Below are positions 8,004-14,528 of a DNA stretch of 16,909 nt, piece after piece. Within the stretch, counting starts at the first letter, position 1. The number at the start of each line of letters is the position of its first letter. The stretch is taken from contig JBOIEE010000281.1 of NCBI GenBank assembly GCA_050740975.1, positions 1-16,909 of the forward strand, in the 5' to 3' direction. Position numbers and translations under genes: made by a program. Origin of the DNA: JBOHHR01 sp050740975 (lineage in GTDB: Bacteria; Pseudomonadota; Gammaproteobacteria; JBOHHR01). Under the pieces are notes generated by a model. It ran no database searches. It had not been told where the DNA came from and saw nothing but the letters and a program-made list of their open reading frames with translations.

Positions 8004-8852
8004 TTAATGATCGACCGAGCCCAAAGCCGCTTTGTACAGCGCGTTCTTGCGTGCACCTGTTAGCTCATGGGTGGCGGCAGCCGCCGCCCGAGCCGGTAGA
8101 TACTTAAGCAACACGGACAACACGCGGCTGGCCTCGTCTCCCTGCTCGGGGTTGGTTTGCGCCCCTTGCACAACCAGTGCGATTTCCCCTTTGCGCTGGT
8201 TCGGATCGTGGTTAACCCAACCGAGTATTGCCGTTAAGGTGCCACTGCGTACGGTTTCGTGGCTCTTGGTAAGCTCTCGCGCCAGAGTTACCCCGCGCTC
8301 GGATCCGAATATGACTTGCATGTCGTGCAGGCTCGCCAAGATGCGATGAGGTGCCTCAAAAAAAACCATGGTTCGGGTTTCGTGGCGCAGATCCTCAAGC
8401 CGCTTGCGGCGAGCGACTGATTTGGCCGGCAGAAAGCCTTCAAACACGAACCGATCGGTGGGCAAGCCCGAAACCACCAAAGCCGAGATCAACGCGCAGG
8501 GACCAGGGATGGGGATGACCCGAATACCGGCCTCCAGTGCCGCTCGCACCAGATGAAAACCTGGATCACTGATAAGGGGAGTGCCCGCTTCCGAAATCAA
8601 GGCGACGTTACATCCTTCCCGCAAACGCGCCAAAATGCTCGGTGTGGTACGACGCTCGTTGTGTTCGTGCAGGGCATGCATGGGCCGGGCTATGCCGAGC
8701 ACCTGGCGCAGTTTGGCGCCGGCGCGTGTGTCCTCGGCCAGTAAGAGCTGCGCGTGCGCGAGCGTTTCGGCGGCTCTTGGGCTAAGGTCTTTTAAGTTGC
8801 CAATGGGTGTGGCGACGATATACAAGCTGCCGCTTGGTTGACACCTTTCCAC
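8004..8852 (-). CDS. rsmI: RsmI, 16S rRNA (cytidine-1402-2'-O)-methyltransferase
   Basis: RsmI adds the 2'-O-methyl group to C1402 of 16S rRNA, complementing RsmH at the same nucleotide. The 282-aa product follows E. coli RsmI throughout: LYIVATPIGNLKDLSPRA near 11-28, AEDTR, the glycine-rich ISEAGTPLISDPG, IPGPCALISAL, GFLPAKSVARRKRL, ARELTKSHET, and a C-terminal RKNALYKAAL tail. In ISEAGTP the family normally has aspartate (SDAGTP); glutamate here is conservative but unusual. The start is a GTG at 8852, nine residues before LYIVATP, with no good Shine-Dalgarno; no better in-frame start was seen. It diverges from lpoA across 45 bp, so their promoters must lie close together or overlap. Confidence 0.95.
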   Translation of the reverse strand: MERCQPSGSLYIVATPIGNLKDLSPRAAETLAHAQLLLAEDTRAGAKLRQVLGIARPMHALHEHNERRTTPSILARLREGCNVALISEAGTPLISDPGFHLVRAALEAGIRVIPIPGPCALISALVVSGLPTDRFVFEGFLPAKSVARRKRLEDLRHETRTMVFFEAPHRILASLHDMQVIFGSERGVTLARELTKSHETVRSGTLTAILGWVNHDPNQRKGEIALVVQGAQTNPEQGDEASRVLSVLLKYLPARAAAAATHELTGARKNALYKAALGSVDH

Positions 8853-8897
8853 CGGCTCTTAGATACTGTCTTCTGAGTTAAGCATTGAGCCATTCTA

Positions 8898-10730
8898 ATG
8901 GATAAGCTCACCCGCTACGTCCCTACGCTGTATCGCACCTGTTTCCGATGGGGCGCAGTGCCCCTTCTGTTAGTGATATCGGCGGGGTGTGCAATTTCTC
9001 CGTTTAAACGCGCAGCACCGGTTAAAGAGCCGGAAAGCGTGCCGCAGATGTTAAAGGCAGGGGATTATGGCGGCGCCGGCCGTGAGTTGCTACGGGTCGC
9101 CGAAGAAGCGGGGCCTAAGGCAGGAATCGAGTTCCGCCTTCGGGCAGCGGAGGCGTTTCTTGAAAACAACGACGCCCGTTCGGCCAGTTCGGCCTTGGAG
9201 CGCCTGCCAGCGCTGGCACGCGAAGACCCTCGATCGCTTTGGCGGGATGCCTTGCGGGCACGCATTTCGCTGCTAAAAAACCAACCCGAAGAAGCGCTTT
9301 CGCTGTTGGATCTGCGCTTACCCGCGAATGTGGACCGGCAGTTCCACCAAACGCGTGCTTATGCCTACGAGGCGATGGGGAATGCAGGAGCCGTCGTGCG
9401 CGAGCGTGCTAAACTGGACGCGCTGCTGGCAAGTGAAGCAGCCCGAGCACGCAACCGGCGCGCTATTTGGGCCGCATTGGGCGCGCTGAAGGCGGACCAG
9501 CTTCGGGCATTGATACCGGCGTCCGCTGGAGAGCCGGGAGCCGGTTGGTTAGAGCTCGCATTGTTGGCCAAAGCTTACGGCCACGACAAAGGGGGGTTCG
9601 CGCAACAGCTCGACGAATGGAGGCAGCAGCATCCCACACATCCCGCGGCCCGCGATGCGCTCGATCAGCTGTACGGCCCTCAAGGAGTGCTCATCCGGGG
9701 ACCGCGCCAAGTAGCGGTACTGCTGCCTCTAGAGGGGCGTTTTGCCTCAGCGGCGGCGGCGATCCGGGACGGGGTGATCGAAGCTTGGTATGACGATGTC
9801 GAAAACACGAGCCGCCCACTGCTAAGGTTCTACGATGCGGAGGTAAAAGATATCGCCTCCATATACCAGCGCGCTGTTGCCGAGGGAGCGGAGGTGGTCA
9901 TAGGGCCTCTGGAAAAAGCCGGAGTCCAAGCACTCGCCCAACCTGGCGCGTTGCGCGTGCCGACTTTGGCCCTTAATCAGCTTGAAACGCTCACCGGTTC
10001 TCAGCAGCCTAGCAGCTACAGGCTATACCAGTTCGGGCTGTTGCCGGAACAAGAAGCCGAGCAGGTGGCGAGTAAGGCTTGGGCCGATGGGTTTTCCAGA
10101 TCCGTGGTCTTGGTCCCAAACGGCAGTTGGGGTGCGCGATTATTCGCCGCGTTTCGGGCCCGCTATCAATCCTTGGGCGGGGAGGTCCTCGGGCAGGAAA
10201 CCTATCCCCAGAACGCGGCTGGCTACACTGCGGCCGTGGATCGCGTATTGGCTAGCGCCCATCAAATAAAAACTGCGCCTGATCCAGGGTTGGGCGAGAA
10301 ACGTGTTTTCCTGTTCCTGGCCGCGTTTCCGCAGCAGGCGCAGCAGATCTATCCGCTCGTTCGATCCCAAAGCGGTCTGCCGATCTACGCTACGTCCCAT
10401 ATTCATGCCGAACACCTGAGGCCCCAACGAGGTTTAGAAGGGGTCTTTTTTGTAGACATGCCGTTTCTGTTACAAAATAGCAGCGGATCTACACTGGTTA
10501 ATGCGCCGGTTTCACGTAGCGGGCGTGGGCAGTCTACCGACTTTTTGAGGCTATATGCCTTGGGGATGGATGCTTATCGCTTGATTCCACAACTGGCGAG
10601 GCTCCAAGCCGAACGATTTGCGAAATTTCCCGGGGCAACAGGATGGGTGAGCATGGATGGAAGCGGACGCCTGTCCCACGAGTTACTTTGGGCAAGGTTT
10701 GTCGATGGGCAAGCTCAGGCACTATTCTAG
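8898..10730 (+). CDS. lpoA: LpoA (LppC/YraM family), outer-membrane lipoprotein activator of PBP1A
   Basis: In E. coli LpoA is anchored in the outer membrane and reaches through the periplasm to stimulate the PBP1A synthase. This 610-aa product has a signal peptide ending in the lipobox ISAGC, with C31 as the lipid-modified residue. An alpha-helical TPR-like N-terminal region spans about 45-265. A C-terminal fold like periplasmic binding proteins begins near 270 with RQVAVLLPLEGRFASAAAAI and continues through VVIGPLEKAGVQAL, VLVPNGSWG and GLEGVFFVDMPF. Aromatic position +2 rules cannot be judged, but residue 32 is alanine, not aspartate, which fits outer-membrane sorting. Its stop codon TAG is part of a CTAG that bounds a small repeated element (10727-10796). 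It heads the lpoA-yraN-gmhA-dolP block, the same order as E. coli yraM-yraN-diaA-yraP. Confidence 0.93.
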   Translation: MDKLTRYVPTLYRTCFRWGAVPLLLVISAGCAISPFKRAAPVKEPESVPQMLKAGDYGGAGRELLRVAEEAGPKAGIEFRLRAAEAFLENNDARSASSALERLPALAREDPRSLWRDALRARISLLKNQPEEALSLLDLRLPANVDRQFHQTRAYAYEAMGNAGAVVRERAKLDALLASEAARARNRRAIWAALGALKADQLRALIPASAGEPGAGWLELALLAKAYGHDKGGFAQQLDEWRQQHPTHPAARDALDQLYGPQGVLIRGPRQVAVLLPLEGRFASAAAAIRDGVIEAWYDDVENTSRPLLRFYDAEVKDIASIYQRAVAEGAEVVIGPLEKAGVQALAQPGALRVPTLALNQLETLTGSQQPSSYRLYQFGLLPEQEAEQVASKAWADGFSRSVVLVPNGSWGARLFAAFRARYQSLGGEVLGQETYPQNAAGYTAAVDRVLASAHQIKTAPDPGLGEKRVFLFLAAFPQQAQQIYPLVRSQSGLPIYATSHIHAEHLRPQRGLEGVFFVDMPFLLQNSSGSTLVNAPVSRSGRGQSTDFLRLYALGMDAYRLIPQLARLQAERFAKFPGATGWVSMDGSGRLSHELLWARFVDGQAQALF

Positions 10731-10796
10731 GGAAACTCTGAAAAACCCGTCCTTGGGATTTTTTCACAAGCTCTGAATAGATCAGAGCTACCCTAG
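10727..10796. mobile_element. 70-bp MITE-like element with inverted ends, at the lpoA stop codon
   Basis: The stretch begins CTAGGGAAACTCTGA (10727-10741) and ends TCAGAGCTACCCTAG (10782-10796). The reverse complement of the right end matches the left end at 13 of 15 positions. CTAG is itself a palindrome, so it can be read either as the tip of the inverted repeat or as a 4-bp target duplication around a 62-bp core. A third copy of the end sequence, AGCTCTGA (10769-10776), forms a perfect 8-bp hairpin with the right end. There is no transposase. The YTAR-type target would fit an IS5-like parent, but no parent was recognised. The left CTAG supplies the lpoA stop TAG. A noncoding stem-loop of another kind remains possible. 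Confidence 0.55.
10742..10766 (+). terminator. Weak terminator-like hairpin after lpoA
   Basis: AAAACCC and GGG followed by ATTTTTT flank a six-base loop (GTCCTT). The stem is three GC pairs extended by A-T pairs around one bulged A, with a run of six T at the end. It lies inside the MITE-like element, 11 bases after the lpoA stop, and could reduce read-through into yraN. The GC core is too short for a confident call. Confidence 0.35.
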
Positions 10797-10810
10797 GCGA
10801 AAGAGACCGA

Positions 10811-11167
10811 GTGATGCTAAGCCTGACACAGAACACGGGTCACTGGGCCGAAGAGCTGGCATCCAGGTTTTTGGAGCAGCGGGGACTGCGTTTGCTGAAC
10901 CGAAATTATCAATGCCGGTACGGAGAGATCGATCTGATTATGGAACACGACGACGCTTTGGTGTTCGTCGAGGTCCGCTATCGGGAAGGCACCCGCTGCG
11001 GCAGCTCGGCAGAAAGCATAGACGCCCGCAAGCGAGAGCGCTTACTTAAAACCGCACAACATTATCTTCGGACGAGCACCAAGGACCAGCCTTGCCGTTT
11101 CGATGCGGTACTAATCGAAGGATTAAAGGCGCAGCCGCGAATCGAGTGGGTGACAGGCGCTTTTTAA
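10811..11167 (+). CDS. yraN: YraN, UPF0102 family protein with nuclease-like fold
   Basis: The 118-aa product (117 from the ATG at 10814) has the UPF0102 layout: GHWAEELASRFLEQRGLRLLNRNY, then GEIDLIM and VFVEVRYRE. In this family the conserved E, D and ExK/R positions resemble the PD-(D/E)XK nuclease core. Here they are read as the glutamate of AEEL, the aspartate of GEIDLI, and VEVR. The biological role is not established. GTG at 10811 and ATG at 10814 are adjacent candidate starts; an AAGAGA stretch at 10801-10806 can serve as ribosome binding site for either. Spacing to the MITE-like element is 14 bp, so that element could influence its expression. Confidence 0.93.
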   Translation: MMLSLTQNTGHWAEELASRFLEQRGLRLLNRNYQCRYGEIDLIMEHDDALVFVEVRYREGTRCGSSAESIDARKRERLLKTAQHYLRTSTKDQPCRFDAVLIEGLKAQPRIEWVTGAF

Positions 11168-11204
11168 CCACTATGTTCAAGTACGTCAGGGTAACGACCC
11201 CCTT

Positions 11205-11834
11205 TTGTTGGCTTCATTCACTGTGTTGGATTTAACAGACCTAGAAACCCGCGCGAAACAGATCTTTGCCGCGAGCGCAGAGCTTAAGACTCAAAGCGCG
11301 GGAGCCTTGAGTCGTCCGATCGCCGCGGCCGCGGAGCTTATGGCTGATTGCATGCTAACCGACAACAAGGTGTTAAGCTGTGGCAATGGTGGATCGGCGG
11401 CGGATGCCCAGCATTTTTCATCGGAGATGCTCAACCGGTTTGAACAGGAACGCCCGGGTCTGCCGGCTCTGGCGTTGACCACGGATAGCTCTACGGTTAC
11501 CTCAATCGCGAACGATCATGATTATGCGGAGGTTTTCGCCCGCCAGATCCTGGCTTTGGGTAGAAAGGGCGACTGCCTGCTGGCGATCTCCACCAGTGGC
11601 GATTCTGCAAACATCGTTCAAGCGATCGAGGCCGCGCATGAACGGGGGATGCGGGTAGTGTTGTTAAGCGGAAAGAGCGGTGGGATGGCGGCCGAAATGC
11701 TGGCCGAGCAAGATGTGGAGATCCGCGTGCCGCACAATTTGACAGCCCGCATTCAGGAAGTGCATCTTACAGTCATCCATTGTTTGTGCGATCTCATCGA
11801 CCATCGTTTACTGGGAGGGGTTCATGGGGAGTAG
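11205..11834 (+). CDS. gmhA: GmhA-type phosphoheptose isomerase (SIS domain), in the diaA position
   Basis: GmhA converts sedoheptulose 7-phosphate to heptose 7-phosphate, the first step towards the LPS heptose core. The SIS domain shows SCGNGGSAADAQHF at 58-71, TTDSSTVTSIANDHDYAEVFARQI near 92-115, LAISTSGDSANIVQAI near 126-141 and VPHNLTARIQEVH near 175-187. E74 and H187 align with the E. coli GmhA catalytic residues E65 and H180. E. coli DiaA, the replication-initiation protein at this locus, lacks the glutamate, so an active isomerase like the Pseudomonas locus protein is favoured; a DiaA-like role is not excluded. The start is uncertain: TTG at 11205 with AGGG 13 bases upstream, TTG at 11208, or GTG at 11223. 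The end overlaps dolP by 11 bp. Confidence 0.85.
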   Translation: MLASFTVLDLTDLETRAKQIFAASAELKTQSAGALSRPIAAAAELMADCMLTDNKVLSCGNGGSAADAQHFSSEMLNRFEQERPGLPALALTTDSSTVTSIANDHDYAEVFARQILALGRKGDCLLAISTSGDSANIVQAIEAAHERGMRVVLLSGKSGGMAAEMLAEQDVEIRVPHNLTARIQEVHLTVIHCLCDLIDHRLLGGVHGE

Positions 11835-12414
11835 ACCTTATTCGGTCCTATTAGTGTTTTGTGGCTGTATCTTCCTCCAGAGCTGTGCCCCTGTCATCGT
11901 AGGTGGCGTCGTGGCTGGTGGAGCTGCGGTTGCGCAAGACAGCCGGACGACCGGGACGATGGTGGACGATGAAGCGATCGAACTCAAAGCGGGGCAGGCG
12001 ATACGGCGCGATGAGGAACTACGGCGCCGAACGCACATCAATTTCACCAGCTACAACAACATAGTGCTGGTTAGCGGCGAAACGCCCACCGAAGAGCTGA
12101 AAAAGCGCGTGATCGAGTTGACGCGCAAGATCCTCAAGGTGCGCCAGGTTGAGGATTGGATAGTGATTGCAGCGCCTAGCTCTCTGAGCTCACGCAGCAC
12201 CGACACGCTGCTTACCGCAAGCGTCAAGAGCAAACTTCTTACCATAAGAGATTTCGATAGCACCAAGATCAAGGTGGTGACCGAGAAGGGCGTGGTGTTT
12301 CTAATGGGTTTGGTTACGCGGCGCGAGGGTGGGATTGCGGCGGAAGCATCCAGACGGCTGAGCGGTGTGCAAAAAGTGGTTAAGCTGTTTGAATATACGG
12401 ATCCCGCCGGTTGA
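11824..12414 (+). CDS. dolP: DolP (YraP)-like dual-BON-domain outer-membrane lipoprotein
   Basis: This 196-aa product has a signal peptide with lipobox FLQSC (C21), then a short glycine- and alanine-rich linker. Two BON domains follow, at about 49-115 (containing RTHINFTSYNNIVLVSGETP) and about 125-191 (TASVKSKLLTIRDFDSTKIKV, then GVVFLMGLVT). BON domains bind anionic phospholipid; in E. coli DolP supports outer-membrane integrity and amidase regulation at division sites. The ATG at 11824 lies inside the gmhA end and has a strong Shine-Dalgarno GGGAGGGG at 11813-11820, which also supports this start. It is the last gene of the conserved block; the sequence downstream is accessory. Confidence 0.93.
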   Translation: MGSRPYSVLLVFCGCIFLQSCAPVIVGGVVAGGAAVAQDSRTTGTMVDDEAIELKAGQAIRRDEELRRRTHINFTSYNNIVLVSGETPTEELKKRVIELTRKILKVRQVEDWIVIAAPSSLSSRSTDTLLTASVKSKLLTIRDFDSTKIKVVTEKGVVFLMGLVTRREGGIAAEASRRLSGVQKVVKLFEYTDPAG

Positions 12415-12464
12415 GGTCGCGAAAGATAAAGGGGTCGAAGCAGGTCAGAGGCCTTGGATTCATA

Positions 12465-12665
12465 ATGGCTAGACGGATCAATGCCGATAAGCCACACCTC
12501 TGGAAGGCCGACATCGCGGCTTCGGTTGACCAGTTCAATCAGTGGTTTATGCGCGTCGCCCCCGAGGCGTTCCGTTCGACGCGGGTCAAGACGACTGAGC
12601 GCATCAAGGCCGCGCTGATCGCCACCCGCGATCTGATTGTGGCGGGACGCGGTGCGCTACACTAA
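12465..12665 (+). pseudogene. Truncated N-terminal fragment of a XamI-type restriction endonuclease
   Basis: A 66-codon reading frame starts MARRINADKPHLWKADIAAS and continues with SVDQFNQWFMRVAPEAFRSTR and TTERIKAALIATRDL. This closely resembles, from memory, the N-terminus of XamI-family restriction endonucleases (Pfam RE_XamI), which run to roughly 300 aa and cut GTCGAC. The resemblance ends at about residue 57 (near 12636); nine further residues and a TAA follow. No remaining part of the enzyme and no partner methyltransferase is seen in the window. The catalytic region would lie in the missing part, so the fragment should be inactive. The stop is 8 bp from the end of the convergent fusion gene. 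No good Shine-Dalgarno was seen. Confidence 0.7.
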
Positions 12666-12673
12666 ACGATGAG

Positions 12674-13858
12674 CTATTTTTTCGCCAACTCCACCGCGCG
12701 CCACAAATACCAGCTCGCCACCGTGCGGTAAGGTTGCCACCGCGCGCCGCGCTTTTCGAGGTCTTGGCGCGTCGGCAGCTCGCGTTTCTTGAAGGCGATC
12801 GCGAAGCCTTTGCGGATCGCATAATCGTCCGCGGGCAGCACGTCCGGGCGGCCGAGGCGGAACATGAGAAGCATCTCTACGGTCCACCGGCCGATGCCGC
12901 GCACCTCTGTGAGGCGCTCGACGATCGCTTCGTCCTGCATACCATGAACCTCGGCGAGGGCCGGGATTTCACCGCTGGCGGTCCTTCGCGCGAGGTCGCG
13001 GAGTGCAAGGGCTTTCGCGCCCGAGAGCCCGGCCGCGCGGAGCTTGTCGTCCGAACAGCGCAGGATCAGCTCGGCCGTAGGGCCGTGGTGCGCGCGCGGG
13101 AACAGCGCGCACACGCGGGCGTAGATCGTCGCCGCGGCTTTGCCGGTGAGCTGCTGATAGACGATCGCCTCCACCAGCGCGACGAACAGGCTCGGGGTCT
13201 TGTTGAGTTGCATGCGAAAGGGGCCGACGCTGTCGATGACACGCGCAAGCAGAGCGTCGGACGCGCGTACGTGCTCGACCGCAACGCGCGGATCGAAGCC
13301 GAACGCGCCGTCACCAACGAAAAGCCCGGGGGCGCCGTTTGCCTGCGCGCCTTCGATCGCGAGCAGGCGGAGTTTCGTGGTGATGCCGCCGTTCGCGGAG
13401 AAACCGCCGACCTTGCCACCGGCCGCCAGCACGCGATGGCACGGAACAACGATCGCGAACGGGTTGCGCCCAAGTGCTTGTCCCACGGCGCGTGCCGAGC
13501 CGGGCGCTCCGAGCCGCGCTGCGATGTCGCCGTACGATACCGTCGCGCCCGGCGGAATGGTGCGCGCGACTTCGTAGACGCTGCGGTGGAATGGCGGCAG
13601 GCCATCCATGTCGAGCGCGATGGCGGGAAGATCGCTGGTCTCACCGTAAAGAAGCCCGACGATGCTGTCGATCGCCCGCTGCACGTTCGGCGGCGGCGGG
13701 GATACATGCGCGTTTGGAAATCGCTGCAACATGCGCGCACGCGTTTCACTGTCGCGCGCTTCCGGGAGCTGCACGCCAGTGATCCCGCGCCCGCCCCAGG
13801 CAATGCCGCAGCGGCCAATCGCGGTATCGAACAGAGTAAAGCTGTGTGCCGTCACCAT
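12674..13858 (-). CDS. Fused O6-alkylguanine-DNA methyltransferase and AlkA-type DNA glycosylase
   Basis: The 394-aa product joins two alkylation-repair enzymes. Residues 1-170 are an Ogt/MGMT domain with the active-site PCHRV at 139-143 (acceptor C140), a helix-turn-helix-like segment ATVSYGDIAARLGAPGSARA near 105-124, and the arginine-finger-like RAVGQALGRNP. It takes alkyl groups off O6-guanine in a suicide reaction. Residues about 185-394 are an AlkA-type 3-methyladenine glycosylase with FVALVEAIVYQQLTG near 225-238, the helix-hairpin-helix LTEVRGIGRWTVEML at 316-330, and LPADDYAIRKG with D345 as the expected catalytic aspartate. The N-terminal zinc domain of Ada is absent, so no Ada-type methyl-sensing regulator is fused. 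The ATG at 13858 has no Shine-Dalgarno. Base composition looks GC-richer than the block to the left, which hints at acquisition. Confidence 0.92.
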   Translation of the reverse strand: MVTAHSFTLFDTAIGRCGIAWGGRGITGVQLPEARDSETRARMLQRFPNAHVSPPPPNVQRAIDSIVGLLYGETSDLPAIALDMDGLPPFHRSVYEVARTIPPGATVSYGDIAARLGAPGSARAVGQALGRNPFAIVVPCHRVLAAGGKVGGFSANGGITTKLRLLAIEGAQANGAPGLFVGDGAFGFDPRVAVEHVRASDALLARVIDSVGPFRMQLNKTPSLFVALVEAIVYQQLTGKAAATIYARVCALFPRAHHGPTAELILRCSDDKLRAAGLSGAKALALRDLARRTASGEIPALAEVHGMQDEAIVERLTEVRGIGRWTVEMLLMFRLGRPDVLPADDYAIRKGFAIAFKKRELPTRQDLEKRGARWQPYRTVASWYLWRAVELAKK

Positions 13859-13880
13859 CGCGTGCGATCATAGCACGCGA
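13858..13880. promoter_or_regulatory. 8-bp palindrome abutting the ogt-alkA start codon
   Basis: The arms TCGCGTGC (13858-13865) and GCACGCGA (13873-13880) are perfect inverted repeats around a 7-base centre. On the minus strand the centre holds TATGAT (13872-13867), which matches five of six -10 positions and would place transcription start within a few bases of the ATG. The combination suggests an operator over a promoter for a leaderless or nearly leaderless message. No convincing -35 was found and the regulator is unknown. Confidence 0.45.
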
Positions 13881-14179
13881 CATGAACGCCAGGCTTCGAA
13901 GACCTTGCTTCTCTTAAACGGGCTCTCCTAAAGTCGCTGTCTTGCGCCAAGGCGACATTTGCTTGTGGAGGCTGTCTCAAGTATGGAGCGCGGCACGGGG
14001 ACCGATCTGGAACGGCTGATACGGCGGTTGCAACCGCTGCATCCGCTTGTTACCCTCGCGAGCGGCGCCACCACTGCTTGCTAAAACTCCACGTTCGGGG
14101 CTGTACGCGACGTCGGTTAGGCGTAACCCCAGCCGCGGAAGCGGCTCGAGGTGGCGGGAGGTCGACCCGAACAGGAGTG

Positions 14180-14203
14180 CCGTGATGAATACGTTCGTCA
14201 CGG
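14180..14203 (+). terminator. Strong hairpin followed by TTTT, overlapping a possible start codon
   Basis: CCGTGATGAA and TTCGTCACGG pair over ten positions (nine Watson-Crick, one G-T) around a four-base loop, followed by TTTT. This fits a rho-independent terminator on the plus strand, although the T run is short. No plus-strand gene ends just before it. The ATG at 14185 lies in its left arm, so it could instead control translation of the small ORF. Confidence 0.4.
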
Positions 14204-14343
14204 TTTTGGTACGATCCGCATCTATTAACCGGCGGGCTCGATTTGCCCAGATTTCGTGCACTACGCTTAGAGCTGTCGAGTTAGGGCGGCGCGCGAGGGA
14301 CGAACGCTCGTATTACGTTGAGGCTGGCGTCGGCGGGTCATAG
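14185..14343 (+). CDS. Possible small protein of 52 aa, unknown function
   Basis: An ATG at 14185 is preceded by a textbook Shine-Dalgarno AGGAG (14173-14177) with 7-base spacing and opens a 52-codon frame beginning MNTFVTVLVRSASINRRARF and ending YYVEAGVGGS. It is arginine-rich, has no membrane segment or known motif, and I do not recognise the family. Its start codon is inside the hairpin at 14180-14203. It may be a chance frame or part of a decayed gene. The ribosome binding site is the main support. Confidence 0.3.
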   Translation: MNTFVTVLVRSASINRRARFAQISCTTLRAVELGRRARDERSYYVEAGVGGS

Positions 14344-14528
14344 AAGTTTGAGCGTTGCCCGCTGGTATTACATTTTTGAATTGGATCGGCCTACGACGTG
14401 TATGTCGAGGTGTAGATACCCATACGCTGGCCCTTGAGCACGGTGGCGCGCCGATCTCTGCGCCCGAAGACAAAGGGCCGTATCACGGGCGCTCGGCCGG
14501 TCAGAGACTCGTTTGGAATTGTCACAGT

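Larger units (their letters stand above)
13881..14528. other. About 650 bp without a recognised gene
   Basis: This interval separates the ogt-alkA fusion from the efflux genes. Readings on both strands gave no product of a known family, no transposase remnant and no tRNA. It contains a hairpin at 14180-14203 and a small ORF at 14185-14343, both listed separately. A regulator gene often adjoins MexEF-type pumps, but none is recognisable here. Promoters for the efflux operon should lie in 14344-14528, but no strong match was seen. Confidence 0.6.

Noticed and set aside
12411..12464. Upstream extension of the XamI-like frame
   Set aside because: The added residues do not match the family N-terminus, while the ATG at 12465 opens directly into the conserved NADKPHLWK region.
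12734..13873. 379-codon open frame on the plus strand
   Set aside because: It is antisense to the Ogt-AlkA fusion, which shows intact catalytic motifs in both domains. Long antisense frames are expected in GC-rich genes.
13977..14261. Minus-strand frame of 94 codons in the gene-poor gap
   Set aside because: GTG start without a ribosome binding site, no recognisable motif, and it overlaps the better supported small ORF and hairpin.
14355..14528. N-terminal extension of the MexE-like adaptor
   Set aside because: The extra 58 residues do not resemble an adaptor or a signal peptide. The lipoprotein signal begins properly at 14529.
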